From positions 32,113,751-32,177,750 of the forward strand of contig NC_061867.1 in assembly GCF_907164915.1 (NCBI RefSeq): a stretch of 64,000 nucleotides of DNA. Reading direction: 5' to 3'. The stretch is from Impatiens glandulifera (Eukaryota > Streptophyta > Magnoliopsida > Ericales > Balsaminaceae). The notes under the pieces were generated by a model, which saw nothing but the letters and a program-made list of their open reading frames with translations, was not told the origin of the DNA and ran no database searches. Made by a program: the position numbers and the translations under genes. How positions within the stretch are numbered: the first letter of the stretch is position 1; every line of letters begins with the position of its first letter. Of this stretch, positions 43,240-56,470 are shown one piece after another.

Positions 43240-43600
43240 GTTAGACGTTTTTCTTACTCCACAAATCCATATAACACATCGTCTATTAGACGGATGAGTT
43301 TATTAGACGCATACGTCTAATTCCGTTTTTATAAAAAAACGTCTAATGTTTATTAGACGTGTACATCTAATTCCGCATAAACACCACGTGTTAGACGTGT
43401 GTTTATTAGACGTGAGCATCCTTTTGCTCATGACGTAAAAACGTCTAACGTCTATTAGACGTGTCCGTCTAATTGCGTAGGTATAACACCTCAACATATA
43501 GACTTAGATGTATAGATTATGAGCAAAAACACGTCTAAGTACATACTGTTTCTTTTAGACACCCTTGTCTAATTAGACCGATTAAGGATATTCGTCTAGA
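43240..43600. repeat. TAGAC-rich internal region of element B2
   Basis: Reverse complement of 22440-22800, with the same TAGAC/GTCTA words in both orientations. Confidence 0.85.
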
Positions 43601-43799
43601 GAGTATCTTTACTTCCAAAGAAATTTTTCCCTCTCATTATGAATATAGACATTAAGTTTAATAAGTAACTTTTGTGGTCCAAAGACCAAAAACATTTTTA
43701 ACAAAATAAAAGCATTTATTCTTCCAGAATGGCAGATGCCATTGTTGATTTTCCAAGCTGTGTACTCAGAAGAGTACTCTTCTAGCTTCCTTCTTGAGA

Positions 43800-45644
43800 T
43801 CCTCCTGCATCACCTACAAAATAAACTATTTACACATTTTGGTACCCATACTCAATTGGGTCCTCGATCAATTAGTCCTTTAGGAATCCATATTTGAGTT
43901 ATTCTAATGGATTTCCTATTTTGTGTTGTGATTAATGCATAAGATTTTGACTTAGCAGATGACTTCCTGCTAGCCACTGATCCTTTAGCTTTTGAAGAAG
44001 ATTTTCTTTTAAAACTCCTTGACTTAGAGTCAGGTTTTAAATTACCAGACTTTTCTAGCTTATTCTTAAACCAGCTAACAGTCTGTGGGACATAAACTAT
44101 TTCATTTTTGAAATCAACATCTTCATGAATAGGATCAGATTCAATGTCAGTCGTACTCCCTTTGACAAAACTTATTGCCTTAAGTTTGTCATTTGGTCTG
44201 GACTTTTTGCATGACAGATTAGGATCATTGCTATCAAATCCAAATCCGGATCTAGATCCACAAGGTTTCAACATGCTGATCTGATATTTGACAGCATCAC
44301 CAGACCTTGTCCATGCACAGACAACATAGTTAAGCCTTTTGTTTTCAGATTAAAGAGTTTGAATCTGATCTTTGAGCATCTCATTCTCAGATGAGATCTC
44401 TTCAATCTTCTTTTCAAAATCATTTGACTCTTCCCTTTTAGACAGATTTTGTTTATTTACATCTGATGAAGATTTATTTTCATTTAGAGATTCTGCTAGC
44501 TTTCTGTACTCGATGACCATGTCATCTAGTGCAGCTACCAGTTGTTCCCTTGAAAACCTTTCGGAAGAGAAATCAAATACCTCAGTCTCATGAGTTCCTT
44601 CTTCATCTTCTCTGGCCATGAAGCAAACCACGTCTTCTTCATCACTTTCACTGGATGAAAAGTACGAGCCACAGCTGTTTCCTCTGTTCTTTCCATCACC
44701 AGCCATAAGAGCCTTCAACACTTTTCTATCATTCTTGGCATCTTCACGCTTTGACTTCCGGCATTTCGATGCATAATGACCTTTAATACCACAGTTAAAA
44801 CAAGAAACATTAGCTTTAGATTTTCTATTATCATTAGAATTTTAAGAGTTTGAGTTAGAGTTGCTCTTCTTCATGAAGTCGCCAAACTTCTTCACAAAGA
44901 GAGACATGGCATCGTTGCTCAGCTGCTGAGCTTCCATCTTCACGTCCAGAGCGGTTGGTGGTTCTTCAGCAGTCACCAGCGCCTTGGAAATGATAACAGA
45001 CGAGGGTTGATCTTCTTCCATCCTACAGTTCATCTCGAACTCATAGGCCTTGAGGTCAGCAAAGAGATCAAAGAGAGAGAGAGATCTTGTTAAGATCTTT
45101 GGATTCTCTCATCGACATAGTCTTTAAGTCCCATTCTATTGGAAGAGCACACATGACCTTGATAGCAAGCTCCCGGTTGCCATAGGTCTTGCCTAGAATA
45201 GATAGAGAGGAGACGATCTTGTTGAATCTGGTGTCGAAATCGTTCATTGTTTCACCAGGACGCATTTTGAAGTTGTCGAACTGTTGAGTAACAACCATGA
45301 TCTTGTTTTCCTTGGTTTGCTCATTGCCCTCACACAGTTGAGTGAGTCTGTCCCAGACCTCTTAGGCAGTGTCACATTCGATGATGTAGTTGAACATACT
45401 GTCATCAGGAAATCTGTACAGAACATCAAGAGCCATGTTGTTGAGGTTGTTCTGCCTCTTTTCATCAGCGGTCTAGTCGGCTTTCTCCTTATCAATCTTG
45501 ATAGGTTCTTCTATGACAACGCTCCACATGTCATCATGAAGAGAAGAGAGATGAGAACGAACTCTTTTTCTTCCAAACGATGTAGTTTTCACGAGAGAGG
45601 GTTGGAATGGCTGTAGCACTGGCATCTTTGGGTATGTTTGACAT
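43800..45644 (-). pseudogene. Element B2 gag, broken
   Basis: Minus-strand copy of 20404-22240. ATG at 45644; the same A-run frameshift near 45578. The body is open for 76 codons at 45298-45068 (VVTQQFDNFKMRPGETMNDF, DTRFNKIVSSL, ELAIKVMCALPIEWDLKTMS). The CCHC knuckle is at 44761-44802, the acidic spacer frame at 44721-44350 and the tail at 44274-43852, ending ITQIWIPKGLIDRGPN. Compared with B1 some lesions are absent (ALPIEWDL is uninterrupted, where B1 has a stop) and some are private. Reading the two copies together shows that the ancestral gag was an ordinary copia gag. Confidence 0.88.
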
Positions 45645-45674
45645 TTTTCAGGAAAGGCTTGAGAATAGAAACAG

Positions 45675-45687
45675 GGCTCTGATTCCA
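45675..45687 (-). promoter_or_regulatory. Primer binding site of element B2
   Basis: GGCTCTGATTCCA on the plus strand, i.e. TGGAATCAGAGCC on the minus; same one-base variant as B1. Confidence 0.8.
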
Positions 45688-45689
45688 AT

Positions 45690-47816
45690 TGATAGGATCG
45701 GATTTATCGATAGAGACGGGGATCTGGCTAAGGATGAAGGCTTATGAAAAACGGTTTGAAAGAAATCCTGTGATAGATTTAATTCACTTTCTATTCTACG
45801 CAAACTTGTGTAAACACTTGAAACGGATTCAAGGCGAAATTGTTTACATGGGTTTGAAGTACAAGATGAAATATGAAAAGATGACAGAAATGAAGAACAA
45901 AGCAGTTTGTTTATGGATGTTCGGAGAAACTCTCCTACGTCACCCCTTCTTCCAACCACCGGAAGGATTCACTATAATATGGTTCGAATCAAATACAATT
46001 TACACACACTTATCTCACTATTGAACATAACACTTTCTGTTCAATTACAAGATGAAGAATATCACTCAGCTAAAGGTGTTTTGATTCTAGCTCTCTCTCT
46101 CGATTCACACACAGTACAATCAGAAAGAAGCTTCACAATATGAGTTCAGTAAGCAAGATGATTGAGTAGTTTCTCTCTCTGCCAAATCAGATTACTTGTT
46201 CGTTGTATTCGCTTGTTCGTATGGCCGATTGTCCGTTGTCCTTGAGATTTGTTAAATACTGAGCAGGAGCTAATGGTCGAATCTTCAAGAATGATATGTG
46301 GCACTCTTCCTTGGAAAGACTCCATTATACACAGCAAGTTCTGAGCACAAGGATCGTGGCTGTACATCACGGGTAGTGCGCCGAATATTTCATCAGGGGT
46401 GTACCTGCAAAACAAGTAATGTGAGGAAAATTCTCTTACGTTGTATTCCTTGATTAGATGCATATAGCTGTTGTATTAATCTTCACTAGAAAGTGGAGCA
46501 AAAGTAGGGTACAACTATAGCACGTGGGTAGGTGAAATGCTAGATTCAAGCGTACTGATTAAACAGAGTATTAGACGGATTTTAGTTAGACGGATTGTGA
46601 AAATCAGTCTAATGAAATAAGTCATCTTCTTCTAATAGAAAACGTCTATTAGACCGCCTGGTCTAATAGAATTAAACTCGTGTCTAATTATCCAATAACC
46701 ATTAGACTGCACGTCTAACTCCACTGAGTTAGACTGTACGTCTAATTCCGGTTCTACCTCAGACTTATCTGAAGGAGTTAGACGCACGTCTAACTTTCAC
46801 TTAATTAGACTACACGTCTAATTATCCAATAACCATTAGACTGTACGTCTAACTCCACTGAGTTAGACTGCACGTCTAACTCCACTGAGTTAGACTACAC
46901 GTCTAATTCCGGTTCTACCTCAGACTTATCTAAAGGAGTTAGACGTACGTTTAACTTTCACTTAATTAGAATACGCGTCTAATTTTCACTTAATTAGACT
47001 ACACATCTAATTATCCAATAACCATTAGACTGCACGTCTAACTCCACTGAGTTAGACTGCACGTCTAATTCCGGTTCTATCTCAGACTTATCTGAAGGAG
47101 TTAGACGCACGTCTAACTTTCACATTCTATTAGACTGCACGTCTAACTCCACTGAGTTAGACTGCACGTCTAATTCCGCATAAATTAGACTACCCGTCTA
47201 ATTGCAAATATATTAGACTGCACATCTAACTCCGATGAGTTAGACTATACGTCTAATTTTGAATATCAATTAGATTACCCGTCTAATTACAAACATATTA
47301 GACTTACGTCTAATTCCGAATATTAATTAGACTACCCGTCTAATTACAAACATATTAGACTTACGTCTAATTCCGTGTATTCATTAGACTTGCGTCTAAT
47401 TCTTTACGTCTATTAGACTACACGTCTAACTCCGATGAGTTAGATTGTACGTCTAATTCTTTGCATTAGACTTACGTCTAATTCCGTGTATCTATTAGAC
47501 CATCCGTCTAATTACACTTCTATTATACTACATGTCTAACTCCGATGAGTTAGACTGTAAGTCTAATTCTATGTATTCATTAGACTTGCGTCTAATTCTT
47601 TACATTCATTAGACTACACGTCTAACTTCGATTAGTTAGACTGTACGTCTAATTTTATGCAATGAAAGCCAAAATCAGTCTAATGACCGTCATTAGATCC
47701 AAGTCTTATGAAATATTGTTTCAATACACCTATATTAAAACTCATAAGTTATTTCATCATCAAAATTTCAGTAGTTAAATTATTTCAACACTTAGTCAAA
47801 ATAATTTGACCCAACA
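45690..47816 (-). mobile_element. Element B2: 5' LTR (~2.1 kb)
   Basis: Minus-strand counterpart of 18230-20358, starting (minus) TGTTGGGTCA at 47816 and ending at 45690 in CCTATCA. The conserved near-end motif is at 45910-45943 and here reads GTGACGTAGGAG (B1 has GTGACATAGGAG). The terminal bases 'gatcctatca' match the family-A ending 'gatcctaaca' better than B1 does, so B2 is closer to the ancestral sequence here. Confidence 0.85.
46644..47662. repeat. TTAGAC..GTCTAA hairpin array, arm 2
   Basis: Reverse complement of the 18394-19403 array with the same number and order of units by eye; differences are mostly single bases inside spacers. Confidence 0.9.
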
Positions 47817-48400
47817 AAATGATATAGGTATGTTTCAAACTTGCAACCTAACAAAACAAGTACAACCTTTTAACCAACTAGGCAAATAATATTTTATATC
47901 TTTAAATCAACACAAAATTTGATGAACGCGTAACATTTTAACAATATAAATTCAAATTTTTACCTAATTTATATATATATATATTTAATGATGCTTAATT
48001 TTTAAAGTGTCTGGATTGTTGGTTCGAGAGTTGTTGTTAATTTTTATATATATGTGAGAGTAAATGAATACTTGGGTCGGATTGTGGGTTGACCCGCCAA
48101 TAAACTTCAAACGGTTAAAAATAAAATTAAAAATGGTATAGGTATGTTTTGAACTTACAACCTAACAAAACAAGTACAATCATTTAACCAACTAGGCTAA
48201 TAACACTTTATATTTTTAAATCAACATCAAATTTGTTGAACGCTGGACATTTTAATAATATAATGATGCTTAATTTTTAAAGTGTTCGGATTGTCGGGTC
48301 GTGAGTTGTGGTTAATTTGGAAATATTTGTGAGAGTAATGGATACTTGGGTCGTATTGTGGGTTAACTCGCCCATAAATTAAAACGGTTAAACATAAAAT
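47817..48400. repeat. Two SINE-like units, arm 2
   Basis: Inverted copy of 17640-18229 with the same A-box-like and B-box-like segments. The TA tract is shorter here than in arm 1. Confidence 0.55.
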
Positions 48401-48413
48401 CCAACTCCCTGGA

Positions 48414-49070
48414 CACCAATTCATCTTATGGCTCGCCTTCTGGGAAAGACTCCACACTCATGATCGTATCAGCAAGTATATAAGCATCCCGGATACGAAC
48501 TGTCTTCTATGTAGAGGAAATGAAGAAACCATAGATCACCTATTTGGGAACTGTTGTATTGTTTCAGAGTTTTGGGACAAATTTTATAAAAGCTTGGAGC
48601 TGGTCAGTTTCCCGAGCAAATGGAATGAAATCAAAGATGCAGCACTACTCAAAGCCAAGGGAAATAGATTTGCAACAAGTGTGTTCAAGTGCGGCTTTGG
48701 AGCATTGTTGTATAACATTTGGCAAGAGCGAAATGTAAGGATATATGACAGAACCCGCAGGAGCGTTGAAGAGTTATGAAAAGATATTATATCGGATTGC
48801 AGCGCCCTCGCGGGAAGGTGGACAAGAATTCAAAGCACGGAGCAGAACTGGAATATCTGTAGGAACTGAAATTTACCGTATTTTGAACTCACTATTTTTA
48901 AAAGCATTTTAATCAGATAATTCATTTACGTTTTTAGCTTTTTAGCTTTTACTCATAATGTTACGACTTCAAAATCATTCTAGGCCTATCAAGAATGATC
49001 TCTTAAACTCATGGTTTTTTTCCCATTTTTGGGAATTTTTAATGAAATGACGCTAAGTCGTTTTTTCAAA
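48414..49070 (+). pseudogene. L1-type LINE ORF2 zinc-binding end and 3' UTR, arm 2
   Basis: An open frame from 48414 gives HQFILWLAFWERLHTHDRIS, CLLCRGNEETIDHLFGNC, WDKFY and NIWQERNVRIYD, and stops at a TGA at 48777-48779 where arm 1 has TGG. The 3' UTR ends 'aatgaaatgacgctaagtcg' near 49060, followed by a short interrupted A-tail. Confidence 0.85.
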
Positions 49071-50430
49071 AAAAATATTCAACTCCAAATTTGATGAACG
49101 AGGGACATTTTAATAATATAAGTTAACCTTTTTAACTAACTAATCTATATATATAAATAATGATGTTTAATTTTTAAACTTTCATCGCTCTTACTCTTTA
49201 GTGTCTAAATTATTTATATATTTTTAATAATTTATACGAGTAAATAAAATAATTATACCAGTAGGTAATTTTAAATTGTTTTTTTCAATCTAATATTATA
49301 TATTTAAAAATTCTAAAAATAATTATAAAGGATAGAAGACAAAATATTATCTTTAAATAAATAGAAAAATATATGTATACATATCATATTACAAATAAAT
49401 TAAATTAAATTAAATATACGAATAACCTTATCACCGAATTTGATGGATGATTTGAGGCATGTGTTAGACACATTTCCTTTAAAACAATTTTATCGTGTCC
49501 TCTTGTGCTGGAATTTATAATAGATGGCTTGCTCCCACAGCACAACGAATCTAATAATGATTCAACACTAGAATCACTACAAAACGAACTTGAAAAATTA
49601 TAGAAAGATATTGTATCGGATTGCAGCGCCCTCGCGGGAACGTGGACAAGAATTCCAAGCACGGAGCAGAACTGGAATATCTGTAGGAACTGAAATTTAC
49701 CGTTTTTTAAACTCACTAGAATTGAAAGCATTTTAATTAGATAATTCATTTACGTTTTTAGATTTTTAGCTTTTACTCAGAATGTTACGACTTCAAAATC
49801 ATTTTAGGCCTGTCTAAAATGATCTCTTAAACTCGTGGTTTTTTTTTCCCACTTTTGGGAATTTTTAATGAAATGACGCTAAGTCGTTTTTCCAAAAAAA
49901 AATTTCAACTCAAAATTTGATAAACGAGGGAAATTTTAATAATATAAGTTCAACTTTTTAACTAACTAATCTATATATATAAATAATGATGCTTAATTTT
50001 TAAACTTTCATCTCTCCTTTACTCTTTAGTGTCTAAATTATTTATATATATTTTAATAATTTATACAAGTAAATAAAATAATTATACAAGTATGTAATTT
50101 TAAATTGTTTTTTTACTATCTAATATTATATATTTAAATATTCTAAAAATAATTATAATGGAATGAAGACAAAATATTATCTTTAAATAAACAAAAAAAA
50201 ATATATATATACATATCATATTACAAATAAATTAAATTATTTATACGAATAACCTTATCACCGAATTTGATAGTTGATTTGAGGCATGTGTTAGACACAT
50301 TTTCTTTAAAATAATTTTATCGTGTCCTCTTGTGCTGGAATTTATAATAGATGGCTTGCTCCCACAACACAACGAATCTAATAATGATTCAGCACTAGAA
50401 TCACTACACAACGAACTTGAAAAGTACCTG
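48780..50430. repeat. Tandem ~820-bp LTR/LINE-tail units, arm 2
   Basis: Inverted copy of 15622-17264. The junction text 'gaacttgaaaaattatagaaagatattg' (about 49586-49613) is the same LTR-to-LINE switch, so the tandem duplication predates the inverted duplication. Confidence 0.82.
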
Positions 50431-50879
50431 AATCTTCGTCACAGGATTCAAAAGAGAAATGTAGAAAGAATTATCTCTTGGAATTCTAGAGAGAGTAAGA
50501 TGATATGATATAAAATTATGTGTATTATATTAGAGAGTATTTATATATGTTGTTGAAAAGATAAACTATAATAAAATAATAAAATTATTCAATAATTATT
50601 GATTCAATTGACGGGTGATTAGACAATATTTTCATTGTCTTTGCATTTTCTCTCTAATGAAAGGCTTATCTATCAGGTGATTAGACAATATTTTTATTGT
50701 CCTTACATTTTCTCTCTAATGAAAGGCTTATCTATTAGTCGCGTCAGGTCTGCCGCTAAGTTGAAAGTGATTGATTTTTTTTATAGTTGGAAATTTGTAA
50801 TTTTAAATAAATTTGTACCACACATAGTTTTTTGTTAAATAATTTCAATCATGTCATCTCTATTATATATAGAGATGAC

Positions 50880-51210
50880 TAACCAATTAATTATTTAGCC
50901 TGTTCATATTACTTAAATGCTTCCAATACAGTGTACTTCGACATATGAAATAGATATAATGATTTCCTTGATACAAAAAAAGATACATAAAGTTCAAATT
51001 CATAATAAAAATAATTTCATTCCATCATTTGAGTACTTTAGAATTTGTTGATGTCTTACTCATGTGCATGTTTCTGATAGAAAATATTAAATTTGGATAA
51101 TTAAAGCCATGATTGTATCCTATTTGGTGTAAGTTGTAAGTCGAAAGCTTATAGTTTATATGATCCAATTGAAAAAAAAGTTATCATAAGTCTAGATCTT
51201 ATCTTTAAAG
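50880..51210 (+). pseudogene. Decayed copia integrase C-terminus, arm 2 (copy of 14870-15180)
   Basis: Plus-strand text 'gagtactttagaatttgttg' and 'atgtcttactcatgtgcatg', then 'agcttatagtttatatgatc', gives the EYFRICXCLTHVHVS and KAYSLYDPIEKKVI patterns. Confidence 0.6.
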
Positions 51211-52166
51211 AAGAGAAATTATGAATTCGGAAAAAGGATTCAACAGAGACATGTTAAGAATTACAATGGAAAAGTCAAGTTCTAAAAGAAGAAAATGAAA
51301 GTGAACTTGAAGAAGTAGAAAATTGTGAACAATATTCAAATTCCGAATCAACAACAAAAGTAATAAACACTTCCAATCAAAACACCACTAATGATGTAAC
51401 TTCATATTCAATTTATGACACTGGATTTAGAAGACTAAGAAGGTAACATAGAGAGATCCTACATGATAAAAAGATTATGGATTATCTATTGAAGATTAGG
51501 AAAAAAAATTCAAGTAGTACTAAATATCAAAATGTATCCAACAAATTTTGAAGAAGCAATAGAGAATGCTAGAGGCTATAAGACAAAAACTGAAGACTAT
51601 TGAGAAAATAGTACATGAAATTTAGTAAAACTTCCTAAGTGTGCAAGAAGAATAATATTCAAATAGGTATTTAAAACAAAGATAAATGAATATGAAATTT
51701 TCAATGAACACAAATCAATACTCGTTGTAAAGGGTTATGCTTAAAAATATGAAGTTTATTACAATAAAGTTTTTTTTTTCAGTTAATAAAAGTCCAAGTA
51801 TTAATTCTGATCTTATTTGTATATTTGGTTTTATTATAAGTTTGATATTAATGTTAACACATTTTAAATGATTGATAAAAAATTGTAATATCTACAAAAT
51901 CTTCTTCTAGTGTCTTTTAATGTCTCAAAATTTATCATCAATATTTGGTCACATAGATTCATCACAAATCACGAGGTGATCACACGTTACATTATGGAAT
52001 TGTGTGGAGTGATATTATATTAACAATTTTAAGTTCAAATTGACTTCCTTAATGAACATTTATTACCAAATATTTTTTTTTTATTTTTTTTTTTTGCTCC
52101 AAAAGATCATTATTATTTATAATTTTTCTTGGATCTTAAATTTATATATTTTCATTTTATGGGTAA

Positions 52167-52493
52167 CTTGTAAAGTTGATGTCTATGATGGTTTATATAG
52201 AATAACTAGTAAAGAGTTTTAGTTTGAGTTTGGGAATGTGTAACTAGTTTATTAAATAAATTAAGTGAGTTCATTTTGAGTTTAAATGTGTTTTCCAATG
52301 TATTATTTTTATTTTGAATTAATGTTTTGTGTATATTAAACAAACATTCAATTATTAACAATTCATTGAAAAAAACACGTTTAAACTCAATATCAACTCA
52401 TTTAATTATTTTTTAAACTAATTATACATTTCTAATCTTAAATTGATTTTCTAAATATTCTATATAAACCATCATAGACATAAACTTTATAAA
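52167..52493. mobile_element. Foldback MITE, arm 2
   Basis: Inverted copy of 13557-13880 with both terminal repeats intact ('taaagttgatgtctatgatg' and 'catcatagacataaacttta'). Confidence 0.78.
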
Positions 52494-54439
52494 TTAATTA
52501 ATATAAGTAAGAGTGACTAGTGTTTGAGAAAAAAATTTCAAAGCAGAAAAAAATTAAATTTAATACATTTGTTAATTTAGTTTTTTGGAAAGAAGTCAAT
52601 TTACACTAGAATTTTAATAAGCACTCTCAACATATACAATTATATTTGTAAATGTGTCGTTATATGGCGATTCATTGCCAACTAATAAAAATTTGGGTTA
52701 AGGAATTCACGTTTCTTTTCATAAATAAATCAATTCATTAAGAAATAATTTGTTGAAGAGAGTATATAACCACAATTAGATCGTGATTTATTCATGCACT
52801 AGCATGATTTCCTTTAATATATAATTCATGAACTAATACATTTGCTTCACTCCGTCATGTCCACGACGATATTTATTGAACAAATGAATGTGTTTAATCT
52901 TAAAGAGGTGACAATGCTAAAATTGTTTTCTAAATCTCGAACAAAATTTTGTTATTCTATATATGAATTCACTGTAACAATTTATCTATTAGTAAAATTG
53001 TGTCTATTGTCATTGTCTTCAAATCCTCTGTCACAATAGTTTAATATTTTAAACTAGTTGATGATAGATTTGATAGATTAAATTAGGATAAAATTGAGAG
53101 AATAGACTATATTTATGTTAGTTAGAAACTAATCAACATTTGTGTTTCTTTAGCACCTACTCCCTTTTATCTTAGTTATATATAAAGTAGGTATTAATTA
53201 AATTTATGTGCAGAGATAATATCCGACTTTAAATTTAATATAAATCATTTATAATAGTTATGTATCTGTTTGATTATTTTATAGTCGGGCTTCGATAATT
53301 TCGAAAGATGAAAATCGTTAAATAAATTGTTAACACACATTGTTGAAATTAAATACAGAACTAAGCAGTAACTCTTTACCTCATTCATGACCCATTTATA
53401 TTACTGAAATCCAATACAAGTACATCGACGTGGATAAGAGTTTTAATTATTTTCTTTCTACAAAGAAGATAACAAACAGTTAAAATTTATTATAAAAATA
53501 AGAAATACAAATTAAACTTTATTAGTAAAATAAAACAAGTGATGAAACCTATATATTAATACACAATAAAAAGTAAAATATAATTGAATGATAAGAAATC
53601 AATTTTTTTTGAAGTGTAAATAATTATGATTTACAGTACTTTAGGACAAAAATACATATATAATATATAGATTAAACATACAAATTCAGCTATATTTTAT
53701 TAGAATAATATATCTCAAATTATATATAAATAATTTATCCATCAAGGCACAACCTACTCATTGTAATATCAATTTCAAAGTGAATTGTATTGTCCTAATA
53801 TACAAATACTAATGAAAAAATAATAATATCATCTTACTAAAAAAATAGTATATTTTCTTACTAATTATTACAAATAATTACATAGCACACTTACATTTAC
53901 GAACTAGTTTCACTCTATAAAAAAGAACTCTGTATTAACATTCGATTTTATAACTTACAAATAAATTATTAAATAATATTTAGACATAATGATAATCTTA
54001 TATATTAGATCGAATATATAATCAAGACTCTTATAGAATTAAATCAATAAAAAAACATTAAAGATCTAATAGAGAAGAGTTTAAATCAAACAAAGAACTG
54101 AGAAATTTAACTTATTCTTGAGTTATATACAAAGTATAAACCCTAGTAGCAAACTATCAACACAAAAGAAATCAGAAAGAGTCGTTACTTATATATAATT
54201 ATAACATCCAACTATTAACAAGTTCAAGTTTGCTCGTTTGTAGCGTACTGTCCTAGAATTTGACCCAAAAGGATTTGTAAAAGAAAAAATAAATATAAAA
54301 AAACCTTTATATTTTGAGAGGGAGGAAGATAATTAAAATTAAATGTCTTATTTATGTTTTTCAAGAGCTAATGATAGTATCCAGAATTAAAGGACAATAT
54401 GATTAGTATCGATCGGACAACTTGAAGAGAAAAGAGTAA

Positions 54440-55400
54440 CCATATTAGGCCAATGAGGCCAATGAGGTATTTTTATGACTTAGTCAATAACTAGAAACTG
54501 GATGTTTGTGATCAATGTATCTGACACCATATATAGATCAATGTATCAAGGTCTATTTAATAATTATGAGAAACCACTTAAAGTATCTTGTTTTCTCAAT
54601 TTTGACACCATATATAGATTGGGTCATCTCAATTACAAGTATCTTCAAATAATGTAGATAAAAATTTTGGTTAGAGGCTTATCAAATATAAAGGTAAATA
54701 GTGTGTACTCATTGTTTGGATGTGAAAAAAGATCGAAGAAAGATCCTGAAGAAAATCTCTTGAAGAGAATAAAAATGTTTTAGTTAATTCATTGTGATAT
54801 TTGTGAAACAATAACACCAACATCTCAAATTGGAAAAATATATCTGCTAACTTTAATAGATGATTGATGTACAAAAGTGTGGACTTACTATTTAAGTGAA
54901 AATTTTGAGATTTTAATGTTTTTAAAAACTTTAAGTTGGTTGTTGAAAAGGAGTGCGAAGAATCATTAGTTAGGTAGGGGGAGTTATATTATCTCTAGTT
55001 TATTAATTTTTGTGAAGAAAATGGAATTAAGAGACAACTAACAACTACTTACACATCACAACAAAATAGTATATCTGAACTGAGAAACATAACAATTATA
55101 AATTCAATTTGAAAAATATTGTCACCTAAACTAGTTCCGATCATTTTATGGCTAGAAAGATAAATGGTATATATACTCATATAATGAACATATGATTCAC
55201 TGTTGTATTAAAGGGAAAGACACTATAGAAAGATAGAATAATATCATTCTATCAGTTGAGTACTTTAGAGTTTTTGAATGTCTTGTTCATGTGCATGTTT
55301 CTGTCACAAAGATTGAAGTTGGATTATTGTGTCCTATTTTTTGTAAGTCGCCAGTCCAAAGCTTATAGTTTATATGATCTAATTGCAAAAAGGGTTATCA
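54440..55400 (+). pseudogene. Decayed Ty1/copia integrase, arm 2
   Basis: Readable in plus-strand frames: 'actttaatagatgattgatg', continuing 'tacaaaagtgtggacttact' (T.IDD.CTKVWTYYL); 'gttggttgttgaaaaggagtgcgaag' (LVVEKECEE); 'gaagaaaatggaattaagag', continuing 'acaactaacaactacttaca' (ENGIKRQLTTTYTSQQN); then the C-terminal VFECLVHVHVS and SLYDLIAKRVIIEED near 55270-55400. GAG-pre-integrase-like text may precede it at 54670-54780. Numerous stops. It is the inverted copy of 10680-11620. Confidence 0.78.
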
Positions 55401-56470
55401 TTGAAGAGGATAAATGATGTGATTGAAAAAAAGACTAAACAGAGAATGTTAATAATTATAATATAAAATTCAAGTTCTAGAAAATAAAAGTAACAATGAA
55501 CTTGAAGAAGAATATTGTGAACAATAATCAAATTTAGACACTTCTAATCCAGACACCACTAATGAAGTATCTTAATTTTGAAGAATGGGAATAAAAATAT
55601 TATGTACGTGGAGATGAGGAAACAAATGAATTATCACTCTGTCATAATTAATTGAAAAAAACTTTTTTATCAAACATTTATAATAATTAAGTGTTTGTTT
55701 GATTATTTTTATAGTTAGACTTTGATAAATTGGAGAGATGAAAATCAATTTCAGTTTGAATTTAAAATAAATTGATAACACATCATCTCTGTAATTTACA
55801 CAATTAAACAATTAACAATTTACCTTATTCACATCGATCGTTTATATTTCTGAAATGCTTCGAATATGATGTACTTCCACATGCTATGAGTTTAGATGAT
55901 TTCCTTGTACAAAGAAGAGAACAAACAGTTAAAAGTCATGATATACATAAGATATACAAATTAAACATTATTAGTGAAATAAAACTAGCAAAGAAACCTA
56001 TGATAGTAAAACGTAAAATATAATTGGACTTGAAGAAACCAATTTTGTTGAAACTATAAATAATTAAGAGTTGCCTTTGATGACAAAAATACATATATAT
56101 ATATCACATACAAATTAAACTATATTTTATTATAATAAAATATCAATCCTTTCTCCATCCAAAAATGACATACTCAACATAATACCAATTTCAATATTAT
56201 TGTCCTAATATAATGAAAACAAATAAATATAAATTACATTGAAAATGTATAAATAACATATTTAAACTATTTACCAAAATGTATCCTAAAGCTGAATGTT
56301 GAACGTACCCATCTTAAAAGTATAATCTCATCTTACTAATAAGAATATATATTTTCTTTCTATTTACAATTAATCAAATTAAATATACAATTATATATTT
56401 ATAGATATTTAACTCTATAGACAGTAGGCACCGCTTTTAATTATACATTGTTAATCGTATTCCCTAACCT

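Larger units (their letters stand above)
42330..56470. repeat. Inverted duplication, arm 2 (reverse complement of 9593-23763)
   Basis: Collinear over ~14 kb with arm 1, and carries shared old lesions (gag frameshift at the A run, TAG after KEKAD, early aORF TAG), so the copies separated after element B had already decayed. Private differences include the 43-bp aORF deletion, the LINE TGA at 48777, and TAA instead of AAA in 'DTAKEV' of gag. Unlike arm 1 it continues past both homology ends: to 40647 on the left, and on the right into 56471-59270. Confidence 0.9.
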
